From assembly GCA_039707655.1 (NCBI GenBank), contig CM077676.1, forward strand, positions 82,175,895 to 82,239,894: 64,000 nucleotides of DNA, written 5' to 3'. This document shows, in pieces, positions 11,301-25,800 of the stretch. How positions within the stretch are numbered: the first letter of the stretch is position 1; the number at the start of each line of letters is the position of its first letter. The notes below the pieces were generated by a model that saw nothing but the letters and a program-made list of their open reading frames with translations, was not told the origin of the DNA and ran no database searches. A program made the translations under genes and the position numbers. The stretch comes from Elymus sibiricus (Eukaryota; Streptophyta; Magnoliopsida; Poales; Poaceae).

Positions 11301-13429
11301 TAGCACATGCTATGTGGGTCAAATGATGATACCATGCCAAGTTTCAACCTTTTCAGAGTTCATTTGTAGTGCTTTTCAATTTCAGGGTCATTTAGCTCAA
11401 AAAATCATTAAATGCATGAAAAATAGCAAATGAAGTTAGAAAGGGTTGAAATTTGAGGATGTGGCTTTGAATGGTGCATATTGAATGCACAAAAAGTCTG
11501 GAGTTGAAATAAGTTTAAAAAATGAAATGCCTTTGTAACAGATGAGTTTTCGTCCGAAACCTTGATACTTCGAAGGAGATGGTCCAGTTTGTACACGAAG
11601 TGCATCCAGTTTTTGCCGTGACCCTCTCAACTTTTTAGCACATGCTATGTGGGTGAAATGATGATACCATGCCAAGTTTCAACCTTTTCAGAGTTCATTT
11701 GCAGTGCTTTTCAATTTCAGGGTCATTTAGCTCAAAAAATCATTAAATGCATGAAAAATACCAAATGAAGTTAGAAAGGGTTGAAATTTGAGGATGTGGC
11801 TTTGAATGGTGCATATTTATGCACAAAAAGTCTGGAGTTGAAATAAGTTTAAAAAAATGAAATGCCTTTCTAACAGATGAGTTTTCGTTCGAAACCTTGA
11901 TACTTCGTAGGAGATGGTCCAGTTTGTACACGAAGTGCATCCAGTTTTTGCCGTAACCCTCTCAACTTTTTAGCACATGCTATGTGGGTGAAATGATGAT
12001 ACCATGCCAAGTTTCAACCTTTTCAGAGTTCATTTGTAGTGCTTTTCAATTTCAGGGTCATTTAGCTCAAAAAAATCATTAAATGCATGAAAAATAGCAA
12101 ATGAAGTTAGAAAGGGTTGAAATTTGAGGATGTGGCTTTGAATGGTGCATATTGAATGCACCAAAAGTCTGGAGTTGAAATAAGTTTACAAAAATGAAAT
12201 GCCTTTGTAACAGATGAGTTTTCGTTCGAAACCTTGATACTTCGTAGGAGATGGTCCAGTTTGTACACGAAGTGCATTCAGTTTTTGCCGTAACCCTCTC
12301 AACTTTTTCGCACATGCTATGTGGGTGAAATGATGATACCATGCCAAGTTTCAACCTTTTCAGAGTTCATTTGTAGTGCTTTTCAATTTCAGGGTCATTT
12401 AGCTCAAAAAAAATCATTAAATGCATGAAAAATAGCAAATGAAGTTAGAAAGGGTTGAAATTTGAGGATGTGGCTTTGAATGGTGCATATTGAATGCACA
12501 AAAAGTCTAGAGTTGAAATAAGTTTAAAAAAAATGAAATAACTTTGTAACAGATGAGTTTTCGTCCGAAACCTTGATACTTCGAAGGAGATGGTCCAGTT
12601 TGTACACGAAGTGCATCCAGTTTTTGCCGTAACCCTCTCAACTTTTTAGCACATGCTATGTGGGTGAAATGATGATACCATGCCAAGTTTCAACCTTTTC
12701 AGAGTTCATTTGTAGTGCTTTTCAATTTCAGGGTCATTTAGCTCAAAAAAATAATTAAATGCATGAAAAATAGCAAATGAAGTTAGAAAGTGTTGAAATT
12801 TGAGGATGTGGGATTGAATGGTGCATATTCAGTGCACAAAAAGTCCGGAGTTGAAATAAGTTTAAAAAATGAAATGCCTTTGTAACAGATGAGTTTTCGT
12901 CTGAAACCTTGATACATCGAAGGAGATGGTCCAGTTTCTACACGAAGTGCATCCAGTTTTTGCCGTAACCCTTTCAACTTTTTAGCACATGCTATGTGGG
13001 TGAAATGATGATACCATGCCAAGTTTCAACCTTTTCAGAGTTCATTTGTAGTGCTTTTCAATTTCAGGGTCATTTAGCTCAAAAAATCATTAAATGCATG
13101 AAAAATAGCAAATGAAGTTAGAAAGGGTTGAAATTTGAGGATGTGGCCTTGAATGGTGCATATTGAATGCACAAAAAGTCTGGAGTTGAAATAAGTTTAA
13201 AAAAATGAAATGCTTTTGTAACAGATGAGTTTTCGTCCGAAACCTTGATACTTCGAAGGAGATGGTCCAGTTTGTACACGAAGTGCATCCAGTTTTTGCC
13301 GTAACCCTCTGAACTTTTTAGCACATGCTATGTGGGTCAAATGATGATACCATGCCAAGTTTCAACCTTTTCAGAGTTCATTTGTAGTGCTTTTCAATTT
13401 CAGGGTCATTTAGCTCAAAAAATCATTAA
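8377..13429 (+). repeat. Segmental duplication, copy 1 (offset ~13.79 kb, 15 monomers)
   Basis: Fifteen successive monomers match 22168-27219 in order. Shared markers include TTTGTCTTTG, GAATATTGAGG with AACATGC, the CTAAGAG monomer, TTAGCATTG with GTTTTGAAAAAATG, CGTGTGAAACC with TTGGTGTAAC, GAAATAAATTTG, GGGATTGAATGG with CAGTGCAC, CCAAAAGTCTGG with CATTCAG, GAAATAAC, TACATCGAAGG and GTGGCCTTG. The match ends at 13429, where the next monomers differ in class. Confidence 0.85.
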
Positions 13430-15430
13430 ATGCATGAAAAATAGCAAATGAAGTTAGAAAGGGTTGAAATTTGAGGATGTGGCTTTGAATGGTGCATATT
13501 GAATGCACAAAAAGTCTGGAGTTGAAATAAGTTTAAAACATGAAATGCCTTTATAACAGATGAGTTTTCGTCCGAAACCTTGATACTTCGAAGGAGATGG
13601 TCCAGTTTGTACACGAAGTGCATCCAGTTTTTGCCGTAACCCTCTCAACTTTTTAGCACATGCTATGTGGGTGAAATGATGATACCATGCCAAGTTTCAA
13701 CCTTTTCAGAGTTCATTTGCAGAGCTTTTCAATTTCAGGGTCATTTAGCTCAAAAAATCATTAAATGCATAAAAATACCAAATGAAGTTAGAAAGGGTTG
13801 AAATTTGAGGATGTGGCTTTGAATGGTGCATATTTATGCACAAAAAGTCTGGAGTTGAAATAAGTTTAAAAAAATGAAATGCCTTTCTAACAGATGAGTT
13901 TTCGTTCGAAACCTTGATACTTCGTAGGAGATGGTCCAGTTTGTACACGAAGTGCATCCAGTTTTTGCCGTAACCCTCTCAACTTTTTAGCACATGCTAT
14001 GTGGGTGAAATGATGATACCATGCCAAGTTTCAACCTTTTCATAGTTCATTTGTAGTGCTTTTCAATTTCAGGGTCATTTAGCTCAAAAAAATCATTAAA
14101 TGCATGAAAAATAGCAAATGAAGTTAGAAAGGGTTGAAATTTGAGGATGTGGCTTTGAATGGTGCATATTGAATGCACAAAAAGTCTGGAGTTGAAATAA
14201 GTTTAAAAAAATGAAATGCCTTTGTAACAGATGAGTTTTCGTTCGAAACCTTGATACTTCGTAGGAGATGGTCCAGTTTGTACACGAAGTGCATCCAGTT
14301 TTTGCCGTAACCCTCTCAACTCTTTCGCACATGCTATGTGGGTGAAATGATGATACCATGCCAAGTTTCAACCTTTTCAGAGTTCATTTGTAGTGCTTTT
14401 CAATTTCAGGGTCATTTAGCTCAAAAAAATCATTAAATGCATGAAAAATAGCAAATGAAGTTAGAAAGGGTTGAAATTTGAGGATGTGGCCTTGAATGGT
14501 GCATATTGAATGCACAAAAAGTCTGGAGTTGAAATAAGTTTAAAAAAAATGAAATGCTTTTGTAACAGATGAGTTTTCGTCCGAAACCTTGATACTTCGA
14601 AGGAGATGGTCCAGTTTGTACACGAAGTGCATCCAGTTTTTGCCGTAACCCTCTGAACTTTTTAGCACATGCTATGTGGGTCAAATGATGATACCATGCC
14701 AAGTTTCAACCTTTTCAGAGTTCATTTGTAGTGCTTTTCAATTTCAGGGTCATTTAGCTCAAAAAATCATTAAATGCATGAAAAATAGCAAATGAAGTTA
14801 GAAAGGGTTGAAATTTGAGGATGTGGCTTTGAATGGTGCATATTGAATGCACAAAAAGTCTGGAGTTGAAATAAGTTTAAAACATGAAATGCCTTTATAA
14901 CAGATGAGTTTTCGTCCGAAACCTTGATACTTCGAAGGAGATGGTCCAGTTTGTACACGAAGTGCATCCAGTTTTTGCCGTAACCCTCTCAACTTTTTAG
15001 CACATGCTATGTTGGTGAAATGATGATACCATGCCAAGTTTCAACCTTTTCAGAGTTCATTTGCAGAGCTTTTCAATTTCAGGCTCATTTAGCTCAAAAA
15101 ATCATTAAATGCATAAAAATACCAAATGAAGTTAGAAAGGGTTGAAATTTGAGGATGTGGCTTTGAATGGTGCATATTTATGCACAAAAAGTCTGGAGTT
15201 GAAATAAGTTTTAAAAAATGAAATGCCTTTCTAACAGATGAGTTTTCGTTCGAAACCTTGATACTTCGTAGGAGATGGTCCAGTTTGTACACGAAGTGCA
15301 TCCAGTTTTTGCCGTAACCCTCTCAACTTTTTAGCACATGCTATGTGGGTGAAATGATGATACCATGCCAAGTTTCAACCTTTTCAGAGTTCATTTGTAG
15401 TGCTTTTCAATTTCAGGGTCATTTAGCTCG
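13094..15430 (+). repeat. Partial 4-monomer higher-order unit (~1344 bp offset)
   Basis: Three monomers from 13094 recur from 14437 in the same order: GTGGCCTTG with CTGAACTTTTTAG and GGGTCAAATG, then TTTAAAACATG with CTTTATAAC, then TGCATAAAAATACC. The fourth monomer is of a different class in the two copies, so this is a partial unit. Confidence 0.75.
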
Positions 15431-18400
15431 AAAAATCATTAAATGCATGAAAAATACCAAATGAAGTTAGAAAGGGTTGAAATTTGAGGATGTGGCTTTG
15501 AATGGTGCATATTTATGCACAAAAAGTCTGGAGTTGAAATAAGTTTAAAAAAATGAAATGCCTTTCTAACAGATGAGTTTTCGTTCGAAACCTTGATACT
15601 TCGTAGGAGATGGTCCAGTTTGTACACGAAGTGCATCCAGTTTTTGCCGTAACCCTGTCAACCTTTTATCACATGCTATGTGGGTGAAACGATGATACCA
15701 TGCCAAGTTTCAACCTTTTCAGAGTTTATTTGTAGTGCTTTTCAATTTCAGGGTCATTTAGCTCAAAAAAATCATTAAATGCATGAAATATAGCAAATGA
15801 AGTTAGAAAGGGTTGAAACTTGAGGATGTGGGTTTGAATGGTGCATATTAAATGCACAAAAAGTCTGGAGTTGAAATAAGTTTAAAAAATGAAATGCCTT
15901 TGTAACAGATGAGTTTTCGTCCGAAACCTTGATACTTCGAAGGAGATGGTCCAGTTTGTACACGAAGTGCATCCAGTTTTTGCCGTAACCCTCTCAACTC
16001 TTTAGCACATGCTATATGGGTGAAATGATGATACCATGCCAAGTTTCAACCTTTTCAGAGTTCATTTGCAGTGCTTTTCAATTTCAGGGTCATTTAGCTC
16101 GAAAAATCATTAAATGCATGAAAAATACCAAATGAAGTTAGAAAGGGTTGAAATTTGAGGATGTGGGTTTGAATGGTGCATATTTATGCACAAAAAGTCT
16201 GGAGTTGAAATAAGTTTTAAAAAATGAAATGCCTTTCTAACAGATGAGTTTTCGTTCGAAACCTTGATACTTCGTAGGAGATGGTCCAGTTTGTACACGA
16301 AGTGCATCCAGTTTTTGCCGTAACCCTCTCAACTTTTTAGCACATGCTATGTGGGTGAAATGATGATACCATGCCAAGTTTCAACCTTTTCATAGTTCAT
16401 TTGTAGTGCTTTTCAATTTCAGGGTCATTTAGCTCAAAAAAATCATTAAATGCATGAAAAATAGCAAATGAAGTTAGAAAGGGTTGAAATTTGAGGATGT
16501 GGCTTTGAATGGTGCATATTGAATGAACAAAAAGTCTGGAGTTGAAATAAGTTTAAAAAAATGAAATGCCTTTGTAACAGATGAGTTTTCGTTCGAAACC
16601 TTGATACTTCGTAGGAGATGGTCCAGTTTGTACACGAAGTGCATCCAGTTTTTGCCGTAACCCTCTCAACTTTTTAGCACATGCTATGTGGGTCAAATGA
16701 TGATACCATGCCAAGTTTCAACCTTTTCAGAGTTCATTTGTAGTGCTTTTCAATTTCAGGGTCATTTAGCTCAAAAAATCATTAAATGCATGAAAAATAG
16801 CAAATGAAGTTAGAAAGGGTTGAAATTTGAGGATGTGGCTTTGAATGGTGCATATTGAATGCACAAAAAGTCTGGAGTTGAAATAAGTTTAAAACATGAA
16901 ATGCCTTTATAACAGATGAGTTTTCGTCCGAAACCTTGATACTTCGAAGGAGATGGTCCAGTTTGTACACGAAGTGCATCCAGTTTTTGCCGTAACCCTC
17001 TCAACTTTTTAGCACATGCTATGTTGGTGAAATGATGATACCATGCCAAGTTTCAACCTTTTCAGAGTTCATTTGCAGAGCTTTTCAATTTCAGGGTCAT
17101 TTAGCTCAAAAAATCATTAAATGCATAAAAATACCAAATGAAGTTAGAAAGGGTTGAAATTTGAGGATGTGGCTTTGAATGGTGCATATTTATGCACAAA
17201 AAGTCTGGAGTTGAAATAAGTTTTAAAAAATGAAATGCCTTTCTAACAGATGAGTTTTCGTTCGAAACCTTGATACTTCGTAGGAGATGGTCCAGTTTGT
17301 ATACGAAGTGCATCCAGTTTTTGCCGTAACCCTCTCAACTTTTTAGCACATGCTATGTGGGTGAAATGATGATACCATGCCAAGTTTCAACCTTTTCAGA
17401 GTTCATTTGTAGTGCTTTTCAATTTCAGGGTCATTTAGCTCGAAAAATCATTAAATGCATGAAAAATACCAAATGAAGTTAGAAAGGGTTGAAATTTGAG
17501 GATGTGGCTTTGAATGGTGCATATTTATGCACAAAAAGTCTGGAGTTGAAATAAGTTTAAAAAAATGAAATGCCTTTCTAACAGATGAGTTTTCGTTCGA
17601 AACCTTGATACTTCGTAGGAGATGGTCCAGTTTGTACACGAAGTGCATCCAGTTTTTGCCGTAACCCTGTCAACCTTTTATCACATGCTATGTGGGTGAA
17701 ACGATGATACCATGCCAAGTTTCAACCTTTTCAGAGTTTATTTGTAGTGCTTTTCAATTTCAGGGTCATTTAGCTCAAAAAAATCATTAAATGCATGAAA
17801 TATAGCAAATGAAGTTAGAAAGGGTTGAAACTTGAGGATGTGGGTTTGAATGGTGCATATTCAATGCACAAAAAGTCTGGAGTTGAAATAAGTTTAAAAA
17901 ATGAAATGCCTTTGTAACAGACGAGTTTTCGTCCGAAACCTTGATACTTCGAAGGAGATGGTCCAGTTTCTACACGAAGTGCATCCAGTTTTTGCCGTAA
18001 CCCTCTCAACTTTTTAGCACATGCTATATGGGTGAAATGATGATACCATGCCAAGTTTCAACCTTTTCAGAGTTCATTTGCAGTGCTTTTCAATTTCAGG
18101 GTCATTTAGCTCGAAAAATCATTAAATGCATGAAAAATACCAAATGAAGTTAGAAAGGGTTGAAATTTGAGGATGTGGGTTTGAATGGTGCATATTTATG
18201 CACAAAAAGTCTGGAGTTGAAATAAGTTTAAAAAAATGAAATGCCTTTCTAACAGATGAGTTTTCGTTCGAAACCTTGATACTTCGTAGGAGATGGTCCA
18301 GTTTGTACACGAAGTGCATCCAGTTTTTGCCGTAACCCTCTCAACTTTTTAGCACATGCTATGTGGGTGAAATGATGATACCATGCCAAGTTTCAACCTT

Positions 18401-18797
18401 TTCATAGTTCATTTGTAGTGCTTTTCAATTTCAGGGTCATTTAGCTCAAAAAAATCATTAAATGCATGAAAAATAGCAAATGAAGTTAGAAAGGGTTGAA
18501 ATTTGATGATGTGGCTTTGAATGGTGCATATTGAATGCACAAAAAGTCTGGAGTTGAAATAAGTTTAAAAAAATGAAATGCCTTTGTAACAGATGAGTTT
18601 TCGTTCGAAACCTTGATACTTCGTAGGAGATGGTCCAGTTTGTACACGAAGTGCATCCAGTTTTTGCCGTAACCCTCTCAACTTTTTCGCACATGCTATG
18701 TGGGTGAAATGATGATACCATGCCAAGTTTCAACCTTTTCAGAGTTCATTTGTAGTGCTTTTCAATTTCAGGGTCATTTAGCTCAAAAAAATCATTA
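14774..18797 (+). repeat. 6-monomer higher-order repeat, two tandem copies of 2012 bp
   Basis: Copies run 14774-16785 and 16786-18797. Markers recur at a 2012 bp offset: TTTAAAACATG (14876, 16890), TGTTGGTGAAATG (15010, 17022), TGCATAAAAATACC, CTGTCAACC with TTTATCAC and AAACGATG, and the TGGGTTTGAATGG monomer. Differences such as CAATGCAC against AAATGCAC in the CTTGAGG monomer show later divergence. Confidence 0.85.
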
Positions 18798-21700
18798 AAT
18801 GCATGAAAAATAGCAAATGAAGTTAGAAAGGGTTGAAATTTGAGGATTTGTCTTTGAATGGTGCATATTGAATGCACAAAAAGTCTGGAGTTGAAATAAG
18901 TTTAAAAAAAATGAAATGCTTTTGTAACAGATGAGTTTTCGTCCGAAACCTTGATACTTCGAAGGAGATGGTCCAGTTTGTACACGAAGTGCATCCAGTT
19001 TTTGCCGTAACCCTCTCAACTTTTTAGCACATGCTATGTGGGTGAAATGATGATACCATGCCAAGTTTCAACCTTTTCAGAGTTCATTTGTAGTGCTTTT
19101 CAATTTCAGGGTCATTTAGCTCAAAAAAAATCATTAAATGCATGAAAAATAGCAAATGAAGTTAGAAAGGGTTGAATATTGAGGATGTGGCTTTGAATGG
19201 TGCATATTGAATGCACAAAAAGTCTGGAGTTGAAATAAGTTTAAAAAAATGAAATGCCTTTGTAACATATGAGTTTTCGTCCGAAACCTTGATACTTTGA
19301 AGGAGATGGTCCAGTTTGTACACGAAGTGCATCCAGTTTTTGCCGTAACCCTCTCAACTTTTTAGAACATGCTATGTGGGTGAAATGATGATACCATGCC
19401 AAGTTTCAACCTTTTCAGAGTTCATTTGCAGTGCTTTTCAATTTCAGGGTCATTTAGCTCAAAAAAATCATTAAATGCATGAAATATAGCAAATGAAGTT
19501 AGAAAGGGTTGAAACTTGAGGATGTGGGTTTGAATGGTGCATATTCAATGCACAAAAAGTCTGGAGTTGAAATAAGTTTAAAAAATGAAATGCCTTTGTA
19601 ACAGATGAGTTTTCGTCCGAAACCTTGATACTTCGATGGAGATGGTCCAGTTTGTACACGAAGTGCATCCAGTTTTTGCCGTAACCCTCTCAACTTTTTA
19701 GCACATGCTATATGGGTGAAATGATGATACCATGCCAAGTTTCAACCTTTTCAGAGTTCATTTGCAGTGCTTTTCAATTTCAGGGTCATTTAGCTCGAAA
19801 AATCATTAAATGCATGAAAAATACCAAATGAAGTTAGAAAGGGTTGAAATTTGAGGATGTGGCTTTGAATGGTGCATATTTATGCACAAAAAGTCTGGAG
19901 TTGAAATAAGTTTAAAAAAATGAAATGCCTTTCTAACAGATGAGTTTTCGTTCGAAACCTTGATACTTCGTAGGAGATGGTCCAGTTTGTACACGAAGTG
20001 CATCCGGTTTTTGCCGTAACCCTCTCAACTTTTTAGCACATGCTATGTGGGTGAAATGATGATACCATGCCAAGTTTCAACCTTTTCATAGTTCATTTGT
20101 AGTGCTTTTCAATTTCAGGGTCATTTAGCTCAAAAAAATCATTAAATGCATGAAAAATAGCAAATGAAGTTAGAAAGGGTTGAAATTTGAGGATGTGGCT
20201 TTGAATGGTGCATATTGAATGCACAAAAAGTCTGGAGTTGAAATAAGTTTAAAAAAATGAAATGCCTTTGTAACAGATGAGTTTTCGTTCGAAACCTTGA
20301 TACTTCGTAGGAGATGGTCCAGTTTGTACACGAAGTGCATCCAGTTTTTGCCGTAACCCTCTCAACTTTTTCGCACATGCTATGTGGGTGAAATGATGAT
20401 ACCATGCCAAGTTTCAACCTTTTCAGAGTTCATTTGTAGTGCTTTTCAATTTCAGGGTCATTTAGCTCAAAAAAATCATTAAATGCATGAAAAATAGCAA
20501 ATGAAGTTAGAAAGGGTTGAAATTTGAGGATTTGTCTTTGAATGGTGCATATTGAATGCACAAAAAGTCTGGAGTTGAAATAAGTTTAAAAAAAATGAAA
20601 TGCTTTTGTAACAGATGAGTTTTCGTCCGAAACCTTGATACTTCGAAGGAGATGGTCCAGTTTGTACACGAAGTGCATCCAGTTTTTGCCGTAACCCTCT
20701 CAACTTTTTAGCACATGCTATGTGGGTGAAATGATGATACCATGCCAAGTTTCAACCTTTTCAGAGTTCATTTGTAGTGCTTTTCAATTTCAGGGTCATT
20801 TAGCTCAAAAAAAAATCATTAAATGCATGAAAAATAGCAAATGAAGTTAGAAATGGTTGAATATTGAGGATGTGGCTTTGAATGGTGCATATTGAATGCA
20901 CAAAAAGTCTGGAGTTGAAATAAGTTTAAAAAAATGAAATGCCTTTGTAACATATGAGTTTTCGTCCGAAACCTTGATACTTTGAAGGAGATGGTCCAGT
21001 TTGTACACGAAGTGCATCCAGTTTTTGCCGTAACCCTCTCAACTTTTTAGAACATGCTATGTGGGTGAAATGATGATACCATGCCAAGTTTCAACCTTTT
21101 TAGAGTTCATTTGCAGTGCTTTTCAATTTCAGGGTCATTTAGCTCAAAAAAATCATTAAATGCATGAAATATAGCAAATGAAGTTAGAAAGGGTTGAAAC
21201 TTGAGGATGTGGGTTTGAATGGTGCATATTCAATGCACAAAAAGTCTGGAGTTGAAATAAGTTTAAAAAATGAAATGCCTTTGTAACAGATGAGTTTTCG
21301 TCCGAAACCTTGATACTTCGATGGAGATGGTCCAGTTTGTACACGAAGTGCATCCAGTTTTTGCCGTAACCCTCTCAACTTTTTAGCACATGCTATATGG
21401 GTGAAATGATGATACCATGCCAAGTTTCAACCTTTTCAGAGTTCATTTGCAGTGCTTTTCAATTTCAGGGTCATTTAGCTCGAAAAATCATTAAATGCAT
21501 GAAAAATACCAAATGAAGTTAGAAAGGGTTGAAATTTGAGGATGTGGCTTTGAATGGTGCATATTTATGCACAAAAAGTCTGGAGTTGAAATAAGTTTAA
21601 AAAAATGAAATGCCTTTCTAACAGATGAGTTTTCGTTCGAAACCTTGATACTTCGTAGGAGATGGTCCAGTTTGTACACGAAGTGCATCCGGTTTTTGCC

Positions 21701-22842
21701 GTAACCCTCTCAACTTTTTAGCACATGCTATGTGGGTGAAATGATGATACCATGCCAAGTTTCAACCTTTTCATAGTTCATTTGTAGTGCTTTTCAATTT
21801 CAGGGTCATTTAGCTCAAAAAAATCATTAAATGCATGAAAAATAGCAAATGAAGTTAGAAAGGGTTGAAATTTGAGGATGTGGCTTTGAATGGTGCATAT
21901 TGAATGCACAAAAAGTCTGGAGTTGAAATAAGTTTAAAAAAATGAAATGCCTTTGTAACAGATGAGTTTTCGTTCGAAACCTTGATACTTCGTAGGAGAT
22001 GGTCCAGTTTGTACACGAAGTGCATCCAGTTTTTGCCGTAACCCTCTCAACTTTTTCGCACATGCTATGTGGGTGAAATGATGATACCATGCCAAGTTTC
22101 AACCTTTTCAGAGTTCATTTGTAGTGCTTTTCAATTTCAGGGTCATTTAGCTCAAAAAAATCATTAAATGCATGAAAAATAGCAAATGAAGTTAGAAAGG
22201 GTTGAAATTTGAGGATTTGTCTTTGAATGGTGCATATTGAATGCACAAAAAGTCTGGAGTTGAAATAAGTTTAAAAAAAATGAAATGCTTTTGTAACAGA
22301 TGAGTTTTCGTCCGAAACCTTGATACTTCGAAGGAGATGGTCCAGTTTGTACACGAAGTGCATCCAGTTTTTGCCGTAACCCTCTCAACTTTTTAGCACA
22401 TGCTATGTGGGTGAAATGATGATACCATGCCAAGTTTCAACCTTTTCAGAGTTCATTTGTAGTGCTTTTCAATTTCAGGGTCATTTAGCTCAAAAAAAAT
22501 CATTAAATGCATGAAAAATAGCAAATGAAGTTAGAAAGGGTTGAATATTGAGGATGTGGCTTTGAATGGTGCATATTGAATGCACAAAAAGTCTGGAGTT
22601 GAAATAAGTTTAAAAAAATGAAATGCCTTTGTAACATATGAGTTTTCGTCCGAAACCTTGATACTTTGAAGGAGATGGTCCAGTTTGTACACGAAGTGCA
22701 TCCAGTTTTTGCCGTAACCCTCTCAACTTTTTAGAACATGCTATGTGGGTGAAATGATGATACCATGCCAAGTTTCAACCTTTTCAGAGTTCATTTGCAG
22801 TGCTTTTCAATTTCAGGGTCATTTAGCTCAAAAAATCATTAA
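17791..22842 (+). repeat. 5-monomer higher-order repeat, three tandem copies of ~1684 bp
   Basis: Copies are 17791-19474, 19475-21159 and 21160-22842. Each holds the same five monomers in order: CTTGAGGATGTGGGTTTG, a TATTTATGCAC monomer, a TTTTTCGCACATG monomer, TTTGTCTTTG, and GAATATTGAGG with AACATGC. Copies 2 and 3 share CTTCGATGG (19632, 21316) and GCATCCGG (19999, 21685), which copy 1 lacks, so they are the more recent pair. Confidence 0.9.
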
Positions 22843-25800
22843 ATGCTTGAAAAATACCAAATGAAGTTAGAAAGGGTTGAAATTTGAGGATGTGGCTTTG
22901 AATGGTGCATATTGAATGCACAAAAAGTCTAGAGTTGAAATAAGTTTAAAAAAATGAAATGCCTTTCTAAGAGATGAGTTTTCGTTCGAAACCTTGATAC
23001 TTCGTAGGAGATGGTCCAGTTTGTACACGAAGTGCATCCAGTTTTTGCCGTAACCCTCTCAACTTTTTAGCACATGCTATGTGGGTGAAATGATGATACC
23101 ATGCCAAGTTTCAACCTTTTCAGAGTTCATTTGTAGTGCTTTTCAATTTCAGGGTCATTTAGCTCAAAAAAATCATTAAATGCATGAAAAATAGCAAATG
23201 AAGTTAGAAAGGGTTGAAATTTGAGGATGTGGCTTTGAATGGTGCATATTGAATGCACAAAAAGTCTGGAGTTGAAATAAGTTTAAAAAAATGAAATGCC
23301 TTTGTAACAGATGAGTTTTCGTTCGAAACCTTGATACTTCGTAGGAGATGGTCCAGTTTGTACACGAAGTGCATCCGGTTTTTGCCGTAACCCTCTCAAC
23401 TTTTTAGCACATGCTATGTGGGTGAAATGATGATACCATGCGAAGTTTCAACCTTTTCAGAGTTCATTTGTAGTGCTTTTCAATTTCAGGGTCATTTAGC
23501 TCAAAAAAATCATTAAATGCATGAAAAATAGCAAATGAAGTTAGAAAGGGTTGAAATTTGAGGATTTAGCATTGAATGGTGCATATTGAATGCACAAAAA
23601 GTCTGGAGTTGAAATAAGTTTTGAAAAAATGAAATGCTTTTGTAACAGATGAGTTTTCGTCCGAAACCTTGATACTTCGATGGAGATGGTCCACTTTGTA
23701 CACGAAGTGCATCCAGTTTTAGCCGTAACCCTCTCAACTTTTTAGCACATGCTATGTGGGTGAAATGATGATACCATGCCAAGTTTCAACCTTTTCAGAG
23801 TTCATTTGTAGTGCTTTTCAATTTCAGGGTCATTTAGCTCAAAAAAATCATTAAATGCATGAAAAATAGCAAATGAAGTTAGAAAGGGTTGAAATTTGAG
23901 GATTTGGCTTTGAATGGTGCATATTGAATGCACAAAAAGTCTGGAGTTGAAATAAGTTTAAAAAAATGAAATGCCTTTGTAACAGATGAGTTTTCGTGTG
24001 AAACCTTGATACTTCGAAGGAGATGGTCCAGTTTGTACACGAAGTGCATCCAGTTTTTGGTGTAACCCTCTCAACTTTTTAGCACATTCTATGTGGGTGA
24101 AATGATGATACCATGCCAAGTTTCAACCTTTTCAGAGTTCATTTGTAGTGCTTTTCAATTTCAGGGTCATTTAGCTCAAAAAAATCATTAAATGCATGAA
24201 AAATAGCAAATGAAGTTAGAAAGGGTTGAAATTTGAGGATGTGGCTTTGAATGGTGCATATTGAATGCACAAAAAGTCTGGAGTTGAAATAAGTTTAAAA
24301 AAAATGAAATAAATTTGTAACAGATGAGTTTTCGTCCGAAACCTTGATACTTCGAAGGAGATGGTCCAGTTTGTACACGAAGTGCATCCAGTTTTTCCGT
24401 AACCCTCTCAACTTTTTAGCACATGCTATGTGGGTGAAATGATGATACCATGCCAAGTTTCAACCTTTTCAGAGTTCATTTGTAGTGCTTTTCAATTTCA
24501 GGGTCATTTAGCTCAAAAAAATAATTAAATGCATGAAAAATAGCAAATGAAGTTAGAAAGTGTTGAAATTTGAGGATGTGGGATTGAATGGTGCATATTC
24601 AGTGCACAAAAAGTCTGGAGTTGAAATAAGTTGAAAAAATGAAATGCCTTTGTAACAGATGAGTTTTCGTCTGAAACCTTGATACTTCGAAGGAGATGGT
24701 CCAGTTTCTACACGAAGTGCATCCAGTTTTTGCCGTAACCCTTTCAACTTTTTAGCACATGCTATGTGGGTGAAATGCTGATACCATGCCAAGTTTCAAC
24801 CTTTTCAGAGTTCATTTGTAGTGCTTTTCAATTTCAGGGTCATTTAGCTCAAAAAATCATTAAATGCATGAAAAATAGCAAATGAAGTTAGAAAGGGTTG
24901 AAATTTGAGGATGTGGCTTTGAATGGTGCATATTGAATGCACAAAAAGTCTGGAGTTGAAATAAGTTTAAAAAAAATGAAATGCTTTTGTAACAGATGAG
25001 TTTTCGTCCGAAACCTTGATACTTCGAAGGAGATGGTCCAGTTTGTACACGAAGTGCATCCAGTTTTTGCCGTAACCCTCTGAACTTTTTAGCACATGCT
25101 ATGTGGGTCAAATGATGATACCATGCCAAGTTTCAACCTTTTCAGAGTTCATTTGTAGTGCTTTTCAATTTCAGGGTCATTTAGCTCAAAAAATCATTAA
25201 ATGCATGAAAAATAGCAAATGAAGTTAGAAAGGGTTGAAATTTGAGGATGTGGCTTTGAATGGTGCATATTGAATGCACAAAAAGTCTGGAGTTGAAATA
25301 AGTTTAAAAAATGAAATGCCTTTGTAACAGATGAGTTTTCGTCCGAAACCTTGATACTTCGAAGAAGATGGTCCAGTTTGTACACGAAGTGCATCCAGTT
25401 TTTGCCGTGACCCTCTCAACTTTTTAGCACATGCTATGTGGGTGAAATGATGATACCATGCCAAGTTTCAACCTTTTCAGAGTTCATTTGCAGTGCTTTT
25501 CAATTTCAGGGTCATTTAGCTCAAAAAATCATTAAATGCATGAAAAATACCAAATGAAGTTAGAAAGGGTTGAAATTTGAGGATGTGGCTTTGAATGGTG
25601 CATATTTATGCACAAAAAGTCTGGAGTTGAAATAAGTTTAAAAAAATGAAATGCCTTTCTAACAGATGAGTTTTCGTTCGAAACCTTGATACTTCGTAGG
25701 AGATGGTCCAGTTTGTACACGAAGTGCATCCAGTTTTTGCTGTAACCCTCTCAACTTTTTAGCACATGCTATGTGGGTGAAATGATGATACCATGCCAAG

